This document shows positions 24,668 through 33,563 of a stretch of 64,000 nucleotides of DNA, in pieces (within the stretch, counting starts at the first letter, position 1; the number at the start of each line of letters is the position of its first letter). The DNA is from UBA1227 sp045599345 (GTDB lineage Bacteria; Bacillota; Clostridia; Oscillospirales; Acutalibacteraceae): NCBI GenBank assembly GCA_045599345.1, contig JAZRVV010000012.1:213972-277971 (forward strand). The letters run 5' to 3'. A program made the translations under genes and the position numbers. The notes under the pieces are model-generated. The model was not told the origin of the DNA. It did not search any database and saw only the letters and a list, made by a program, of their open reading frames with translations.

Positions 24668-25489
24668 TTATTGGAGCGCTTTGTAAATATCGCCTTTTTT
24701 AAGGCCTGTCTGTTTTGCCACTGTTTTGGCGGCATCGTTTGTTGACATTCCTTTGGCTGTATAGTCACGGGCTAGTTTAACTGCATCTTCCAATGTGACT
24801 TCTTCTTTTGCCTCTTCTTTAGCACCAGCAATGATGAGAACTATCTCTCCTTTGAGGTTGTTGTCTGGATAGGCCTCTACGGCAGCTGACAAGGTGGTTT
24901 TGATAACTTCCTCATGAATTTTAGTGAGTTCTCTTACAATCGCTATTTCGCGGTCTCCGAGCACGTCAAAGAGGTCGCGGAGTGTAGCAGAGAGTTTGTG
25001 TGGTGCCTCATAAAAAATCATTGTACGGCGCTCACAGCGAATCTCGTCAAGGTGCTCACGCCTTGACTTTTTGTTTACGCTGAGGAAACCTTCAAAAGTG
25101 AAACGACCGTTGTCCATTCCAGATGTTGCGAGTGCTGTTGCAAAAGCAGTTGGACCTGGTACTGATTGTACTGCGATTCCACGAGCGTGGCAGGCCTTAA
25201 CAAGTTCCATACCAGGGTCAGAAATTGCTGGCATACCAGCATCTGATACAAGGACACAGCTTTCACCATTTATTATTCGATTTAATATCTCGTCTTCACG
25301 GTCATACTTGTTATGCTCGTAGTAGGAGACGAGTTGTTTTTTTATGTCAAAGTGATTTAGGAGCTTTAAGGTAACTCTTGTGTCCTCAGCGGCAATAAAG
25401 TCACAGTTTTGCATAGTCTCAATTGCTCTTGGTGAAAAGTCAGAGAGGTTACCTATCGGCGTTCCCATAACAAAAAGTGTTCCAGCCAT
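24668..25489 (-). CDS. rsmI: 16S rRNA (cytidine-1402-2'-O)-methyltransferase
   Basis: 273 residues of the tetrapyrrole-methylase fold. The N terminus TLFVMGTPIGNLSDFSPRAIE, EDTRVTLKLLNHFDI, SDAGMPAISDPG and PGPTAFATAL are RsmI signatures. It methylates C1402 in the ribosomal P site. AGGAG precedes the ATG; it follows the tRNA methyltransferase gene by about 10 bp in the same direction. Confidence 0.94.
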   Translation of the reverse strand: MAGTLFVMGTPIGNLSDFSPRAIETMQNCDFIAAEDTRVTLKLLNHFDIKKQLVSYYEHNKYDREDEILNRIINGESCVLVSDAGMPAISDPGMELVKACHARGIAVQSVPGPTAFATALATSGMDNGRFTFEGFLSVNKKSRREHLDEIRCERRTMIFYEAPHKLSATLRDLFDVLGDREIAIVRELTKIHEEVIKTTLSAAVEAYPDNNLKGEIVLIIAGAKEEAKEEVTLEDAVKLARDYTAKGMSTNDAAKTVAKQTGLKKGDIYKALQ

Positions 25490-25499
25490 ATTAAACTCC

Positions 25500-26240
25500 T
25501 TAATCCCTATAGTCTCCGATAATTTTTACAAGTTCTTCTGAGTCGTTGCCGTTTTCGTCTTGGATAAAGAGGGGAGGCATGACTTCTATGAAAGGCTTGG
25601 AGCCTTTCTTGCCCTCTATTAAAAATAGCCACGGCTGCGTGTCTGGTCGCTTTTGCACCATCCTAAGGCGTTTTGGCTCAATGCCATTCGCCCTCATAGA
25701 GCATATGACGTCAGCGAGTCGCTCTGGGCGATGGCACATTACAAAACGTCCGCCGAACTGCAAAAGCTCACTCGCAGCCTTGGAGGCGTCGTCTATTGTG
25801 CACATTATCTCGTGACGAGCAATTTGCTCGGGTGTTGCCTTAGAGAGAATACCAGTTCCAGCAGGCTTGTATGGTGGGTTCATTGAGACAACATCAAAGT
25901 AACCTTTTGGAAGAGCCTTTCCAATTTCTCTTAAGTCTATTTTAATTCCTTTAAGGTTGGTTGGATTGTTGTTGAGTTCCAATGAGCGATTGAACTGATC
26001 AATTGCGGCCTCTTGGATATCTACTCCAACAATTTCGTTTTGAGCTCCATCGCGTAACCAGATGAATGGAATGATTCCACAGCCAGTGCCAAGGTCAACA
26101 CATTTATCATTCTTCCTTGGGGCGGCAAAGTTTGCAAGGAGTATTGCATCCGTTCCAAATCCATGGATAGGGGAACAGATTAGTTTTACGCCAGAGCCTA
26201 AGGTCTCGACATATTCACTTTTGTTATCCTGCTTTGGCAT
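25500..26240 (-). CDS. tRNA1(Val) (adenine-37-N6)-methyltransferase-like
   Basis: 246 residues starting MPKQDNKSEYVETLG at 26240, 7 bp after AAAGGAG; an in-frame TTG at 26261 lies in the terminator of the ferredoxin gene. The Rossmann methyltransferase core has CVDLGTGCGIIPFIW (AdoMet), VGVDIQ, and VSMNPPYKPAG, the NPPY motif of N6-adenine methyltransferases, as in YfiC/TrmN6. Position beside rsmI is conserved in Firmicutes (yabB-yazA-yabC type clusters). Confidence 0.87.
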   Translation of the reverse strand: MPKQDNKSEYVETLGSGVKLICSPIHGFGTDAILLANFAAPRKNDKCVDLGTGCGIIPFIWLRDGAQNEIVGVDIQEAAIDQFNRSLELNNNPTNLKGIKIDLREIGKALPKGYFDVVSMNPPYKPAGTGILSKATPEQIARHEIMCTIDDASKAASELLQFGGRFVMCHRPERLADVICSMRANGIEPKRLRMVQKRPDTQPWLFLIEGKKGSKPFIEVMPPLFIQDENGNDSEELVKIIGDYRD

Positions 26241-26259
26241 AGGTAGACTCCTTTTGTAC

Positions 26260-26288
26260 AAAAAAGACCTGGAATTGCTTCCAGGTCC
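26260..26288 (-). terminator. Terminator of the ferredoxin gene
   Basis: On the minus strand a 9-bp stem (GACCTGGAA/TTCCAGGTC, 26266-26274 with 26279-26287) is followed by six U (26260-26265). It lies 23 bp after the ferredoxin stop and just upstream of the methyltransferase ribosome site. Confidence 0.88.
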
Positions 26289-26310
26289 TTCTCGTTAATC
26301 TAATATGCGA

Positions 26311-26478
26311 TTATGCCTGCTCGATAGCACCTGTTGGGCAAGTGTCAGCGCATGAACCACAGTCGATGCATGTAGCAGCGTCGATTGCATAAATATCGCC
26401 TTCAGAGATAGCCTCTACTGGGCAACCATCTTTGCATGAACCACAAGCTACGCAAGCGTCAGTAATTTTATAAGCCAT
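26311..26478 (-). CDS. 2[4Fe-4S] ferredoxin
   Basis: A 55-residue protein starting MAYKITDACVACGSC, behind GGAGG. Two clusters are coordinated by CVACGSCKDGCP (residues 9-20) and CIDCGSCADTCP (37-48), the duplicated CxxCxxCxxxCP of clostridial ferredoxins. Such proteins carry low-potential electrons for hydrogenase, pyruvate:ferredoxin oxidoreductase and similar anaerobic enzymes. It has its own promoter and terminator, so it is monocistronic. Confidence 0.97.
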   Translation of the reverse strand: MAYKITDACVACGSCKDGCPVEAISEGDIYAIDAATCIDCGSCADTCPTGAIEQA

Positions 26479-26508
26479 AAAACTTTACCTCCTTATTAAG
26501 ATACATAT

Positions 26509-26536
26509 ATTCTAGCAGAAACCGAAGTTTTTGCAA
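26509..26536 (-). promoter_or_regulatory. Ferredoxin promoter
   Basis: Minus strand: TTGCAA (26531-26536), 16-bp spacer ending in TGC (extended -10), TAGAAT (26509-26514). It lies 31 bp upstream of the ferredoxin ATG. Confidence 0.7.
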
Positions 26537-26558
26537 GTATATTGGGATAAAATAGCTG

Positions 26559-27200
26559 TTAAATTTTTGACAATACGCCAAGAATTACAGCAAGTACGAT
26601 ACCTAAAATAGCCAAACAATATACAACTTTGGATTGAGGCTTTTTAAGGTTAAATGGAGTGATGAAAAGTATAGCAGTTACTATTAAGCATATTTGATAT
26701 ACTAGTGCAAAATTGTCACCCAAAAGGGATTTAAAGCAAAAGAGAATAGGGAAAATTAGTGCTGTTGATGTAATAGGAAGGCCTCTGTAGTTTGTATCAT
26801 GGTTTTCGGGATTTGCGCGTCGCTCCATCTCGATTACATTGAAATACGCAAGCCTTACTACACCACCTAGTATTAAGCAGATTGCTGAAATTATTCTTAA
26901 AACAGGATTTCCACCAAGACAGATACCAATAACTGCTGGTAGTATGCCAAAGCATACTGTGTCGCAGAGTGAATCTATTTGGATTCCAAACTGTTTTTCT
27001 CGCTCTGTTCTGTTTTTCTTAGAACGAGCGATCCTGCCATCAAACATATCGCAGAAACCGGAGAATAATAGACATAAAACGGGGATACCAATGGCTGCAA
27101 CATCACCAGTTGCAAAGAGTATAGAAAATGCTACACCTGTGACGGCCGAAGCAAGTCCTACATAAGTCAAAATCACTGTGTATGACCAAATGCCAATCAC
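26559..27200 (-). CDS. CDP-alcohol phosphatidyltransferase, phosphatidylserine synthase-like
   Basis: 213 residues from a GTG at 27200, 8 bp after GGAGG (a TTG at 27215 is on that site). About six membrane helices. The CDP-alcohol motif is present as CDMFDGRIAR, then GIQIDSLCDTVCFG, giving DG-x2-AR and G-x3-D-x3-D. The gap between AR and G is 12 residues rather than the canonical 8, with the insert KKNRTEREK. The acceptor is probably serine, as in PssA, but could be another alcohol. It ends the aro operon; there is no obvious pathway link. Confidence 0.8.
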   Translation of the reverse strand: MIGIWSYTVILTYVGLASAVTGVAFSILFATGDVAAIGIPVLCLLFSGFCDMFDGRIARSKKNRTEREKQFGIQIDSLCDTVCFGILPAVIGICLGGNPVLRIISAICLILGGVVRLAYFNVIEMERRANPENHDTNYRGLPITSTALIFPILFCFKSLLGDNFALVYQICLIVTAILFITPFNLKKPQSKVVYCLAILGIVLAVILGVLSKI

Positions 27201-27234
27201 TTCAATTTCCTCCAAATATTAAATTTGCTGGGGA

Positions 27235-28773
27235 TTAGATTTGCTTAATGATTTTTGCTACTGCTTCTTCTATTGCGCCATTGTTTTCAATTTCAACATC
27301 GGCTGCGTCCTGATAGAGAGGAAGACGAATCTTTTGCATTTCTTTCAAAGTCTCTGGGCTCTTAGAAAGAGGTCTGTCATCAGTTGGAAGAAGGTCTATA
27401 TCACGGCGGATAAAGAAAATCTTGCCGTTTTGGTGAAGTGCTGGATAGTTATCTGAATCAAGGATGGCACCACCGCCAAGAGCGATAACTTTACCGCTGA
27501 GTTTACAATTTTCAAGAATTGCTTGATGCTCAAGGTTGCGGAATGTTTCTTCACCATATTTATTGATGATTTCTGCAACAGTCTTTTTCTGTTCAAGCTC
27601 TACAACCTTGTCGATATCAATAACATCACGACCGGTTGCGTCTCCAATCATCTTTGCTATTGTTGTTTTACCGCAACCTGGCATACCTGTGAGGATGATG
27701 TTTTGGTTCTGCTTATAAAGCATTGTTGTAACATCCTCAACAGTTGCATTTATCATATTGCGATCAAAGAAGAGGTTGTAACTCTCACGTGCTTGAGCAA
27801 CGAGCATTGAAAGTCCGCCGATGGCTGGAATGCCAAGTTGCTCAGCCTCCATAAGGAGTGCTGTTCTGAGTGGGTTGTATACTACGTCAATAACGTATGA
27901 GAGTTTAGGGAAATCCTTGAGTGAGATAGGAGAAACAAGGTTGTCTGGATACATTCCAACAGGAGTAGTGTTGACGATGATGTCAGCATCGCTGTGAATG
28001 TGAACAGAGTCATAATCGATAGCGCCGTCACGAGAGACGATGATGATTTCACGAGCGCCGAGGTCTTCGAGTGCTACTCGAGCAGCCTTGGAAGCGCCAC
28101 CACTACCAAGAATGATTACCTTTTTGCCTGATACATCGACCGATTTGCGCTCAACCATATATTTAAAGCCTGCAACGTCAGTGTTATAGGCACAGAGCTT
28201 TCCTTTTTTCATTACTACTGTGTTAGCAGCGCCAACGCGGAGAACGTCATCTGAGAGTTCCTGGCAGAAAGCAAGGATTGCAGTCTTGTAAGGGATTGTT
28301 ACATTGAGGCCTTGGATGTCTGAACGTGAGAGGAATTCTTCTAAGTGTTCAGGGTCAATCTCAAGGAGTTTATAGTCATAAGCAACCTTGCCACGAAGAC
28401 CGAGTTCTTTGTGAATCTGTTCTGAGTAGCTGTGACCCAAGTGCTCGCCAAGTAGGCCGTATACACCTGGCATTTGTACTACTTTGCGTTTCTCGTCTTC
28501 GTTATATGCTTTAATCCAGTTCTCCTGGTAGTCCTTTGAAAGTTCGAGAACTGTTCTAAAGAGGGCAGTGGTATAAGGAGAAAATTCACCACTGAGCTCA
28601 GAGATTTCGTTGATAATCTCGTATTCGCGTGATGTGTCTTCTACAGGCATATTGCGTTCTACTTTGTATTCCGCAATTTCTTCTGAAAGCTTCATTCTTT
28701 CAAGGAATCGAGCCAAGATATCCTTATCAATCCTGTCAAGCTGAGATCTGATTTCGTCTAAGTTCTCAATCAT
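27235..28773 (-). CDS. Trifunctional chorismate mutase / shikimate dehydrogenase / shikimate kinase fusion
   Basis: 512 residues holding three shikimate-pathway enzymes. Residues 1-88 are an AroQ-type chorismate mutase (LDEIRSQLDRIDKDIL, EIAEYKVERNMPVEDTSRE). Residues 100-345 are AroE: YGLLGEHLGHSYSEQIH, NVTIPYKTA with the catalytic Lys163, NTDVAG with Asp199, and GSGGASKAA for NADPH. The usual SP of the shikimate site is SE. Residues 355-512 are AroK with P-loop GMPGCGKTTIAK (363 on), DIDKVVE, FRNLE, ALGGGA and DDRPLS. It joins steps 4 and 5 of the pathway with the first step after chorismate towards Phe/Tyr. ATGA overlap with aroC. Confidence 0.92.
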   Translation of the reverse strand: MIENLDEIRSQLDRIDKDILARFLERMKLSEEIAEYKVERNMPVEDTSREYEIINEISELSGEFSPYTTALFRTVLELSKDYQENWIKAYNEDEKRKVVQMPGVYGLLGEHLGHSYSEQIHKELGLRGKVAYDYKLLEIDPEHLEEFLSRSDIQGLNVTIPYKTAILAFCQELSDDVLRVGAANTVVMKKGKLCAYNTDVAGFKYMVERKSVDVSGKKVIILGSGGASKAARVALEDLGAREIIIVSRDGAIDYDSVHIHSDADIIVNTTPVGMYPDNLVSPISLKDFPKLSYVIDVVYNPLRTALLMEAEQLGIPAIGGLSMLVAQARESYNLFFDRNMINATVEDVTTMLYKQNQNIILTGMPGCGKTTIAKMIGDATGRDVIDIDKVVELEQKKTVAEIINKYGEETFRNLEHQAILENCKLSGKVIALGGGAILDSDNYPALHQNGKIFFIRRDIDLLPTDDRPLSKSPETLKEMQKIRLPLYQDAADVEIENNGAIEEAVAKIIKQI

Positions 28774-29726
28774 ATTTTGTCCTCCTCAAGTAAAATTCCG
28801 TAAAGGCAGATGGCGCTTGCTGCTTCCACTACTGGAGCGCAACGAAGAGTAATGCAAGGGTCATGCCTTCCTGTTATATTAACTGTTGTTTCTTCCATTG
28901 TTTTAAGATTGACGCTTTGCTGTGGGAGTGATATCGATGGAGTTGGTTTTATGGCAACCCTAAATATTATTGGCATGCCATTTGCTATGCCACCCAAGAT
29001 GCCTCCACAGTTGTTTGTCTTGGTTTTAATTTTATCGCCGTCAAGATAGTATTCGTCGTTACACTCCGAGCCTTTCAAGTCGGCAGAACTGAAACCTGCA
29101 CCAAATTCGACGCCTTTGACTGCTGGTATTGCAAAGAGGGCGGAGGAGAGTTTGCTCTCCAATCCATTTGCAAATGGTCCACCGATACCAGCAGGGACAC
29201 CGTCAATTTGGCATTCTATTATACCTCCGACAGAGTCGCCACGCGCGATGGCGTCATCTATGTCTCCAGTTTTTACTATTGACGCAGAAATGCTTATGTT
29301 ACGGCGTTCCAAGGCTTGGAGACATATGCCACCCAGCGCGCATAGTGGGGCGGTTAGCCTTCCAGAGAACTGGCCACCGCCAGTCATGTCATAGTCACTG
29401 CCGTACTTGATATATGCTGTATAGTCGGCGTGGCCAGGACGTGGAATATTCTTTAAATCACTGTAGTCATCGCTGTTGACGTCAGTGTTTTTAATTTCGA
29501 TTGTTAGGGTATCACCGTTTGTCTTGCCATCGGTGATGCCACTTTTTATTATCGGCTCATCTGGCTCAACTCGAGCGGAGACCTTGTCAGATGTGCCTGG
29601 ACTACGCCTTTTTAAGAAGGCGCGTAACTTTTCGATATCGATTGGTTCTCCCACTTTGAGTCCACTGCAGTTTACACCTACAGATGGGCCGTGAGAGGTT
29701 CCAAAGTATTCAATGTTAAATGACAT
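28770..29726 (-). CDS. aroC: Chorismate synthase
   Basis: 318 residues from MSFNIEYFGTSHGPSVGV, 8 bp after GGAGGA; a TTG at 29741 is on the ribosome site. FMN/EPSP-site motifs: GTSHGPSVGV, FLKRRSPGTSDKVSARVEPDE split across residues 38-58, RPGHADYTAYIKYG, GGGQFSGRLTAPL (the Firmicutes version of the RETA region) and NNCGGILGGIANG. At 318 residues it is shorter than the common 350-390 form. It overlaps aroA by 11 bp and the fusion gene by 4 bp. Confidence 0.93.
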   Translation of the reverse strand: MSFNIEYFGTSHGPSVGVNCSGLKVGEPIDIEKLRAFLKRRSPGTSDKVSARVEPDEPIIKSGITDGKTNGDTLTIEIKNTDVNSDDYSDLKNIPRPGHADYTAYIKYGSDYDMTGGGQFSGRLTAPLCALGGICLQALERRNISISASIVKTGDIDDAIARGDSVGGIIECQIDGVPAGIGGPFANGLESKLSSALFAIPAVKGVEFGAGFSSADLKGSECNDEYYLDGDKIKTKTNNCGGILGGIANGMPIIFRVAIKPTPSISLPQQSVNLKTMEETTVNITGRHDPCITLRCAPVVEAASAICLYGILLEEDKI

Positions 29727-30969
29727 TGATTTGTCCTCCAAGTGACTCGATATCCTTAAAGAAGGATGGGTATGATTTATCTACTGCGCGAGCTTCGTTG
29801 ATAATAACTGGCTCCACGCATCTTGTTGATGCTATTGTTGCGGCCATTACTATTCGGTGATCACCGAAAGATTCAACAGTGCCGCCCTTTAGTGGTTGCG
29901 GGAAGATAATAATGCCATCATCAGTATCTTCGGCTTTGCCGCCGAGTGAGTTTATTAGTGCGCAGACTGATGTCAGTCTGTCGCTCTCCTTAAGGCGAAG
30001 CCTTGCTGCACCGGTAAAAGTTGTTGTGCCATCAGCGAAAGCGGCGGCAATTGAGAGAGCAGGGAGTAGGTCAGGTGTATTGAGAAGGTCTATCTCGTAA
30101 TGCTTGGCACCAAGTATGTTTTCTGTCTCATCAATCTCTGCGGTGTAAAGGCTTAAGAAGTCAAGGATTGACTTGTCACGCTGCAATGAATTGAAGCGCA
30201 AGTTGTTTATTGTAATATCATTGCCAAGGAAATTGGCAACATAAAAGAATGCGGCATTTGACCAATCACCCTCAATTGAAAGTGAGCCAGGAGAAATATA
30301 AGTTGCGCCACGCTTGATTATCGAGAATGTGTCGCTTGTTGGTGATACAGTTGCAACGCCAAATTCGGCGAGTGCTTTAATTGTAAGTTCAACATATCCT
30401 CTTGAGAGGAGAGGTGTGGTGAGCTTAACAGCGCTTTTCTCGATAATTGGTAACGCAAGGAGGAGTCCTGATACATATTGAGAACTCAAATCGCCAGTTA
30501 CCTCAAACTTGCCAGGTTGAAGTTTGCCTTTGCAAGTGAATGGTATGTTGTCAGAAGAAAACTCAACACCGTGAGCCTCAAGTGCACTTTTAAGACTGCC
30601 GATAGGTCTTTCAGAAAGTCGTTCGTTGCCTTTGAATGTAACTTCATCGCAAAGCGCAGTTGCAACTGGCATAAGGAAGCGAAGCGTCGAACCGCTTTCC
30701 TTGCAGTCAAGTACGGGATGAGAAGGGACATCTGTTATAGGTGTGACACATATCTCCGTGTCAGTTGTTTCGATGTTAGCACCAAGTGCGATGAGGCAAT
30801 CGATTGTTGCTTTGACATCATTTGATAAAGCATCGGTAGGATTGCCAAGAATAAGTGTGCAAGGTGCGTCAGCCAAGGCAGCACAGATAAGGAGTCTGTG
30901 AAGTTCTGACTTGGAATTTATAGCATTAACTGTTCCGACAAATGGAGCAGGATTAATTTCAAGTATCAT
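29716..30969 (-). CDS. aroA: 3-phosphoshikimate 1-carboxyvinyltransferase (EPSP synthase)
   Basis: 417 residues of two inside-out alpha/beta domains. Recognised motifs: NSKSELHRLLICAALAD (Lys for PEP/S3P), ESGSTLRFLMPVATAL, NERLSERPIGSLK near GNERLSERPI, DLSSQYVSGLLLALP, RLRLKESDR and the C-terminal FGDHRIVMA. It joins PEP to shikimate-3-phosphate. It starts directly at the aroB stop (TAA-ATG), behind GGAGTG. Confidence 0.95.
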   Translation of the reverse strand: MILEINPAPFVGTVNAINSKSELHRLLICAALADAPCTLILGNPTDALSNDVKATIDCLIALGANIETTDTEICVTPITDVPSHPVLDCKESGSTLRFLMPVATALCDEVTFKGNERLSERPIGSLKSALEAHGVEFSSDNIPFTCKGKLQPGKFEVTGDLSSQYVSGLLLALPIIEKSAVKLTTPLLSRGYVELTIKALAEFGVATVSPTSDTFSIIKRGATYISPGSLSIEGDWSNAAFFYVANFLGNDITINNLRFNSLQRDKSILDFLSLYTAEIDETENILGAKHYEIDLLNTPDLLPALSIAAAFADGTTTFTGAARLRLKESDRLTSVCALINSLGGKAEDTDDGIIIFPQPLKGGTVESFGDHRIVMAATIASTRCVEPVIINEARAVDKSYPSFFKDIESLGGQINVI

Positions 30970-32058
30970 TTATTTCACTCCAAGATTTAGAATGTTCTTT
31001 AATTCTTCGATTGATACCTTGGTGATTTCACATTTTCCAATTCTTGTTGGAACGATAAGACTTATTTCTTTGCCTCTGCGCTTCTTGTCAGAAAGAGCAG
31101 AGTTATAGAGATCGTCAATAGAAATAATTGTGCTGATTGGAAGCCCAACACCTTGAACGAGGTGTTCAAGGCTATTTGCAGTGCCTTCCTCCGTGATGCC
31201 TAATGCTTCACCTGCGCGCGCAATGGCACACATGCCGATTGCTACTGCTTGTCCGTGTGAAAAGGCATACCTTGAAGCGTGTTCCACTGCATGGCCTATT
31301 GTATGTCCAAAATTCAGATATTGACGACGTCCATTGTCATGTACGTCTGATTCTACGAAAGAAATTTTTGTATTGATAGACTCCTCAACTATTTCTTCGA
31401 GGAAAGGTTTTAGGGCATGGTAAGAGTTGCTTTGTGTTGCAATGCAGTCACCTAAAATTCTAAGAATTTTTTCGTTGCCGAGCATACCGTATTTGATGAT
31501 TTCAGCTACACCATCATCAAAGTATCTCTTTTCAAGTGTTGATAGTGTGTCAACGCTACAGATGACAGCCATTGGCTGCCAAAATGCTCCACAGAGGTTT
31601 TTACCTGCTTCTAAATCTATGCTTGTCTTACCGCCGACTGATGAATCCACCATGGCGATTGTTGTAGTTGGAATTTGTACATATTGGATACCACGCATAT
31701 ATGTTGCTGCGGCAAAGCCAGAAAGGTCACCAACAACACCGCCACCAAGAGCGACGATGATATCGGAGCGTGTTATCTCATTGTCGGCAAGGAATTCAAG
31801 AATCTTGCCATAGTTTTCTATGTTTTTGGAAGCCTCACCTGCATAGAAAGCAAAGATGAAAACTTCAAATCCCTCTTTTTTGAGGGAGTCAGCAACGTCA
31901 TTGGTATAGATAGCGCCAACAGTAAAATCAGTAATAAGCGCTACACGACAAGGAGCGTGAACGCTTGATATGATTTCTCCGCATTTTGGGAGCAAATCGG
32001 TGCCGATTGTCACATCGTATTCCTGTTCTGATTCGAGTTTTACGCTTATTGTGTTCAT
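30970..32058 (-). CDS. aroB: 3-dehydroquinate synthase
   Basis: 362 residues. IIVALGGGVVGDLSGFAAATYMRG is split here as ALGGGVVGDLSGFAA and ATYMRGI, the NAD-binding signature; PTTTIAMVDSSVGGKTSID follows, and metal ligands lie in LNFGHTIGHAVEH. It makes 3-dehydroquinate from DAHP, the second step of the pathway. Only 1 bp separates it from the DAHP synthase stop. Confidence 0.95.
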   Translation of the reverse strand: MNTISVKLESEQEYDVTIGTDLLPKCGEIISSVHAPCRVALITDFTVGAIYTNDVADSLKKEGFEVFIFAFYAGEASKNIENYGKILEFLADNEITRSDIIVALGGGVVGDLSGFAAATYMRGIQYVQIPTTTIAMVDSSVGGKTSIDLEAGKNLCGAFWQPMAVICSVDTLSTLEKRYFDDGVAEIIKYGMLGNEKILRILGDCIATQSNSYHALKPFLEEIVEESINTKISFVESDVHDNGRRQYLNFGHTIGHAVEHASRYAFSHGQAVAIGMCAIARAGEALGITEEGTANSLEHLVQGVGLPISTIISIDDLYNSALSDKKRRGKEISLIVPTRIGKCEITKVSIEELKNILNLGVK

Positions 32059-32059
32059 A

Positions 32060-32863
32060 TTACAGAGCCGCCTTTACTGACATTGCTTTTTTAACTATTG
32101 CTTCAAACTTGTCAGGCTTTAATGCCTGATTGGCATCGCAGAGTGCCTCGTCCGGTTTGTCATGAACTTCGATTATGAGGCCGTCTGAACCTGCTGCGAC
32201 AGCAGCGAGAGAAAGAGGCTCGATGAGTTCATAGCGACCAGCTGGATGAGATGGATCGGCGATGACAGGAAGGTGAGTCAATGTTTTGAGAGATGGAATA
32301 GAGGAGACATCGAAAGTGAATCTTGTGTATGTTTCGAATGTCCTTATTCCACGCTCGCAGAGAATTACTCTCTCGTTGCCAGATGCCATAATGTGCTCGG
32401 CAGAGGAGAGCACTTCCTCGTATGTGCAACCAAATCCGCGCTTTAAGAGAATAGGCTTGTCGAGCTTGCCGAGTGCATGCAAAAGGCCAAAGTTTTGCAT
32501 GTTCTTTGCGCCGACTTGGATGATGTCTACGTCTTTAAAAAGTTCGATTTCTGATTCGTCAGTAATCTCAGATACTGTTGGGAGGCCAAACTCACGGCCT
32601 GCCTCAACGAGGTATTCTATTCCCTCACCTTCAAGTCCTTGGAAGGTATAAGGGGATGTACGTGGCTTGAAAGCACCGCCACGTAGCATAGTGGCGCCCG
32701 ATGCTTTGACGGCACTTGCTAAACGGAAAATCTGGTCCCTTGACTCAATTGCACAAGGACCAGCGATTATAGCAAGGCTGCCGTCGCCAATCTTGGCGCC
32801 AGAGACTTCGATTATTGTATTTTGAGGGTGATAATCACGTGTTGTTAAATGAAAATCAGCCAT
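32060..32863 (-). CDS. aroF: DAHP synthase, class I-beta
   Basis: 267 residues starting MADFHLTTRDYHPQ at 32863; a longer in-frame start lies inside the previous gene. IIAGPCAIESRDQIF, GGAFKPRTSPYTFQGLEGEG, QVGAKNMQNF, ILLKRGFGCTYEE, CERGIRTFE and IADPSHPAGR are the KDPG/KDO8P-type DAHP synthase core. It lacks the N-terminal ferredoxin-like or ACT regulatory domain of the T. maritima type and the chorismate-mutase fusion of B. subtilis, so feedback control must come from elsewhere, perhaps through the mutase domain of the trifunctional protein. Confidence 0.93.
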   Translation of the reverse strand: MADFHLTTRDYHPQNTIIEVSGAKIGDGSLAIIAGPCAIESRDQIFRLASAVKASGATMLRGGAFKPRTSPYTFQGLEGEGIEYLVEAGREFGLPTVSEITDESEIELFKDVDIIQVGAKNMQNFGLLHALGKLDKPILLKRGFGCTYEEVLSSAEHIMASGNERVILCERGIRTFETYTRFTFDVSSIPSLKTLTHLPVIADPSHPAGRYELIEPLSLAAVAAGSDGLIIEVHDKPDEALCDANQALKPDKFEAIVKKAMSVKAAL

Positions 32864-33551
32864 TGTATTCGCCTTCTTCCGCGATAAGTGAATATTCACG
32901 GTACATCCATGTACCAAAGATTAACACTAGGCCTCCACAGGCAAGTGTTAGGCATGAACGAGTGAAAGTATTAAATGTCGGTTGTAAAATGAAATGGCGG
33001 CTATACGTGCTAATGATTTGGAACAGTAGCGCTACCGCAATTGGAGTATCAAGTGAGCGAGTAATCATGTAAAGACCGAGTGTAATAAATCCTACTCCGC
33101 AAAGAATCAGTAGGTATGGAGTAAAGCCTTCATAGATTCCCGAAATGGTATATGCGCCTACCAGTGTGATTACATCGCGGTAGGACAGCTTGCTTCCATT
33201 TGTTTTTCCAAGTATGGATACACCAAGCCCAATTATGAATAGTTGACGCCAAAGGGTAGCACCAAGTGCTGATAACGCAAATGCAACCGAAGTGCCAAAG
33301 CCCACGGATGAATTTAGTGTGCCTCCAGTAAAATGGAGGTAAATCAGCATTGGAATAAAACACAAGAAGAACACCCTATTATCACTGATAGGCTGCTCAC
33401 CAAAAGGTTTATTGTATTTTTTGAAAGCCCAAAGAGCCACGCCGGCAACAATGAGCTTTGCAAACCATGGAAGGAATGCAGAAAGTGACAATACAACGGT
33501 TCCTATTAGCACCTGCAAATAGGAACGCCAAAACGTATTCTTCTTAAGCAT
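32856..33551 (-). CDS. Polytopic membrane protein of unknown function
   Basis: 231 residues with about six or seven hydrophobic segments (around 10-40, 58-75, 83-110, 125-140, 145-165, 170-190, 200-218). A GATLWRQLFIIGLGVSILG segment faintly recalls CPBP-type membrane proteins, but their Glu-Glu/Arg metal motif is absent. It lies between nrdR and the DAHP synthase, overlapping the latter by 8 bp, so it is made with the aromatic pathway; a transporter role is possible but not shown. Confidence 0.6.
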   Translation of the reverse strand: MLKKNTFWRSYLQVLIGTVVLSLSAFLPWFAKLIVAGVALWAFKKYNKPFGEQPISDNRVFFLCFIPMLIYLHFTGGTLNSSVGFGTSVAFALSALGATLWRQLFIIGLGVSILGKTNGSKLSYRDVITLVGAYTISGIYEGFTPYLLILCGVGFITLGLYMITRSLDTPIAVALLFQIISTYSRHFILQPTFNTFTRSCLTLACGGLVLIFGTWMYREYSLIAEEGEYNG

Positions 33552-33563
33552 TTATACGCCAAC

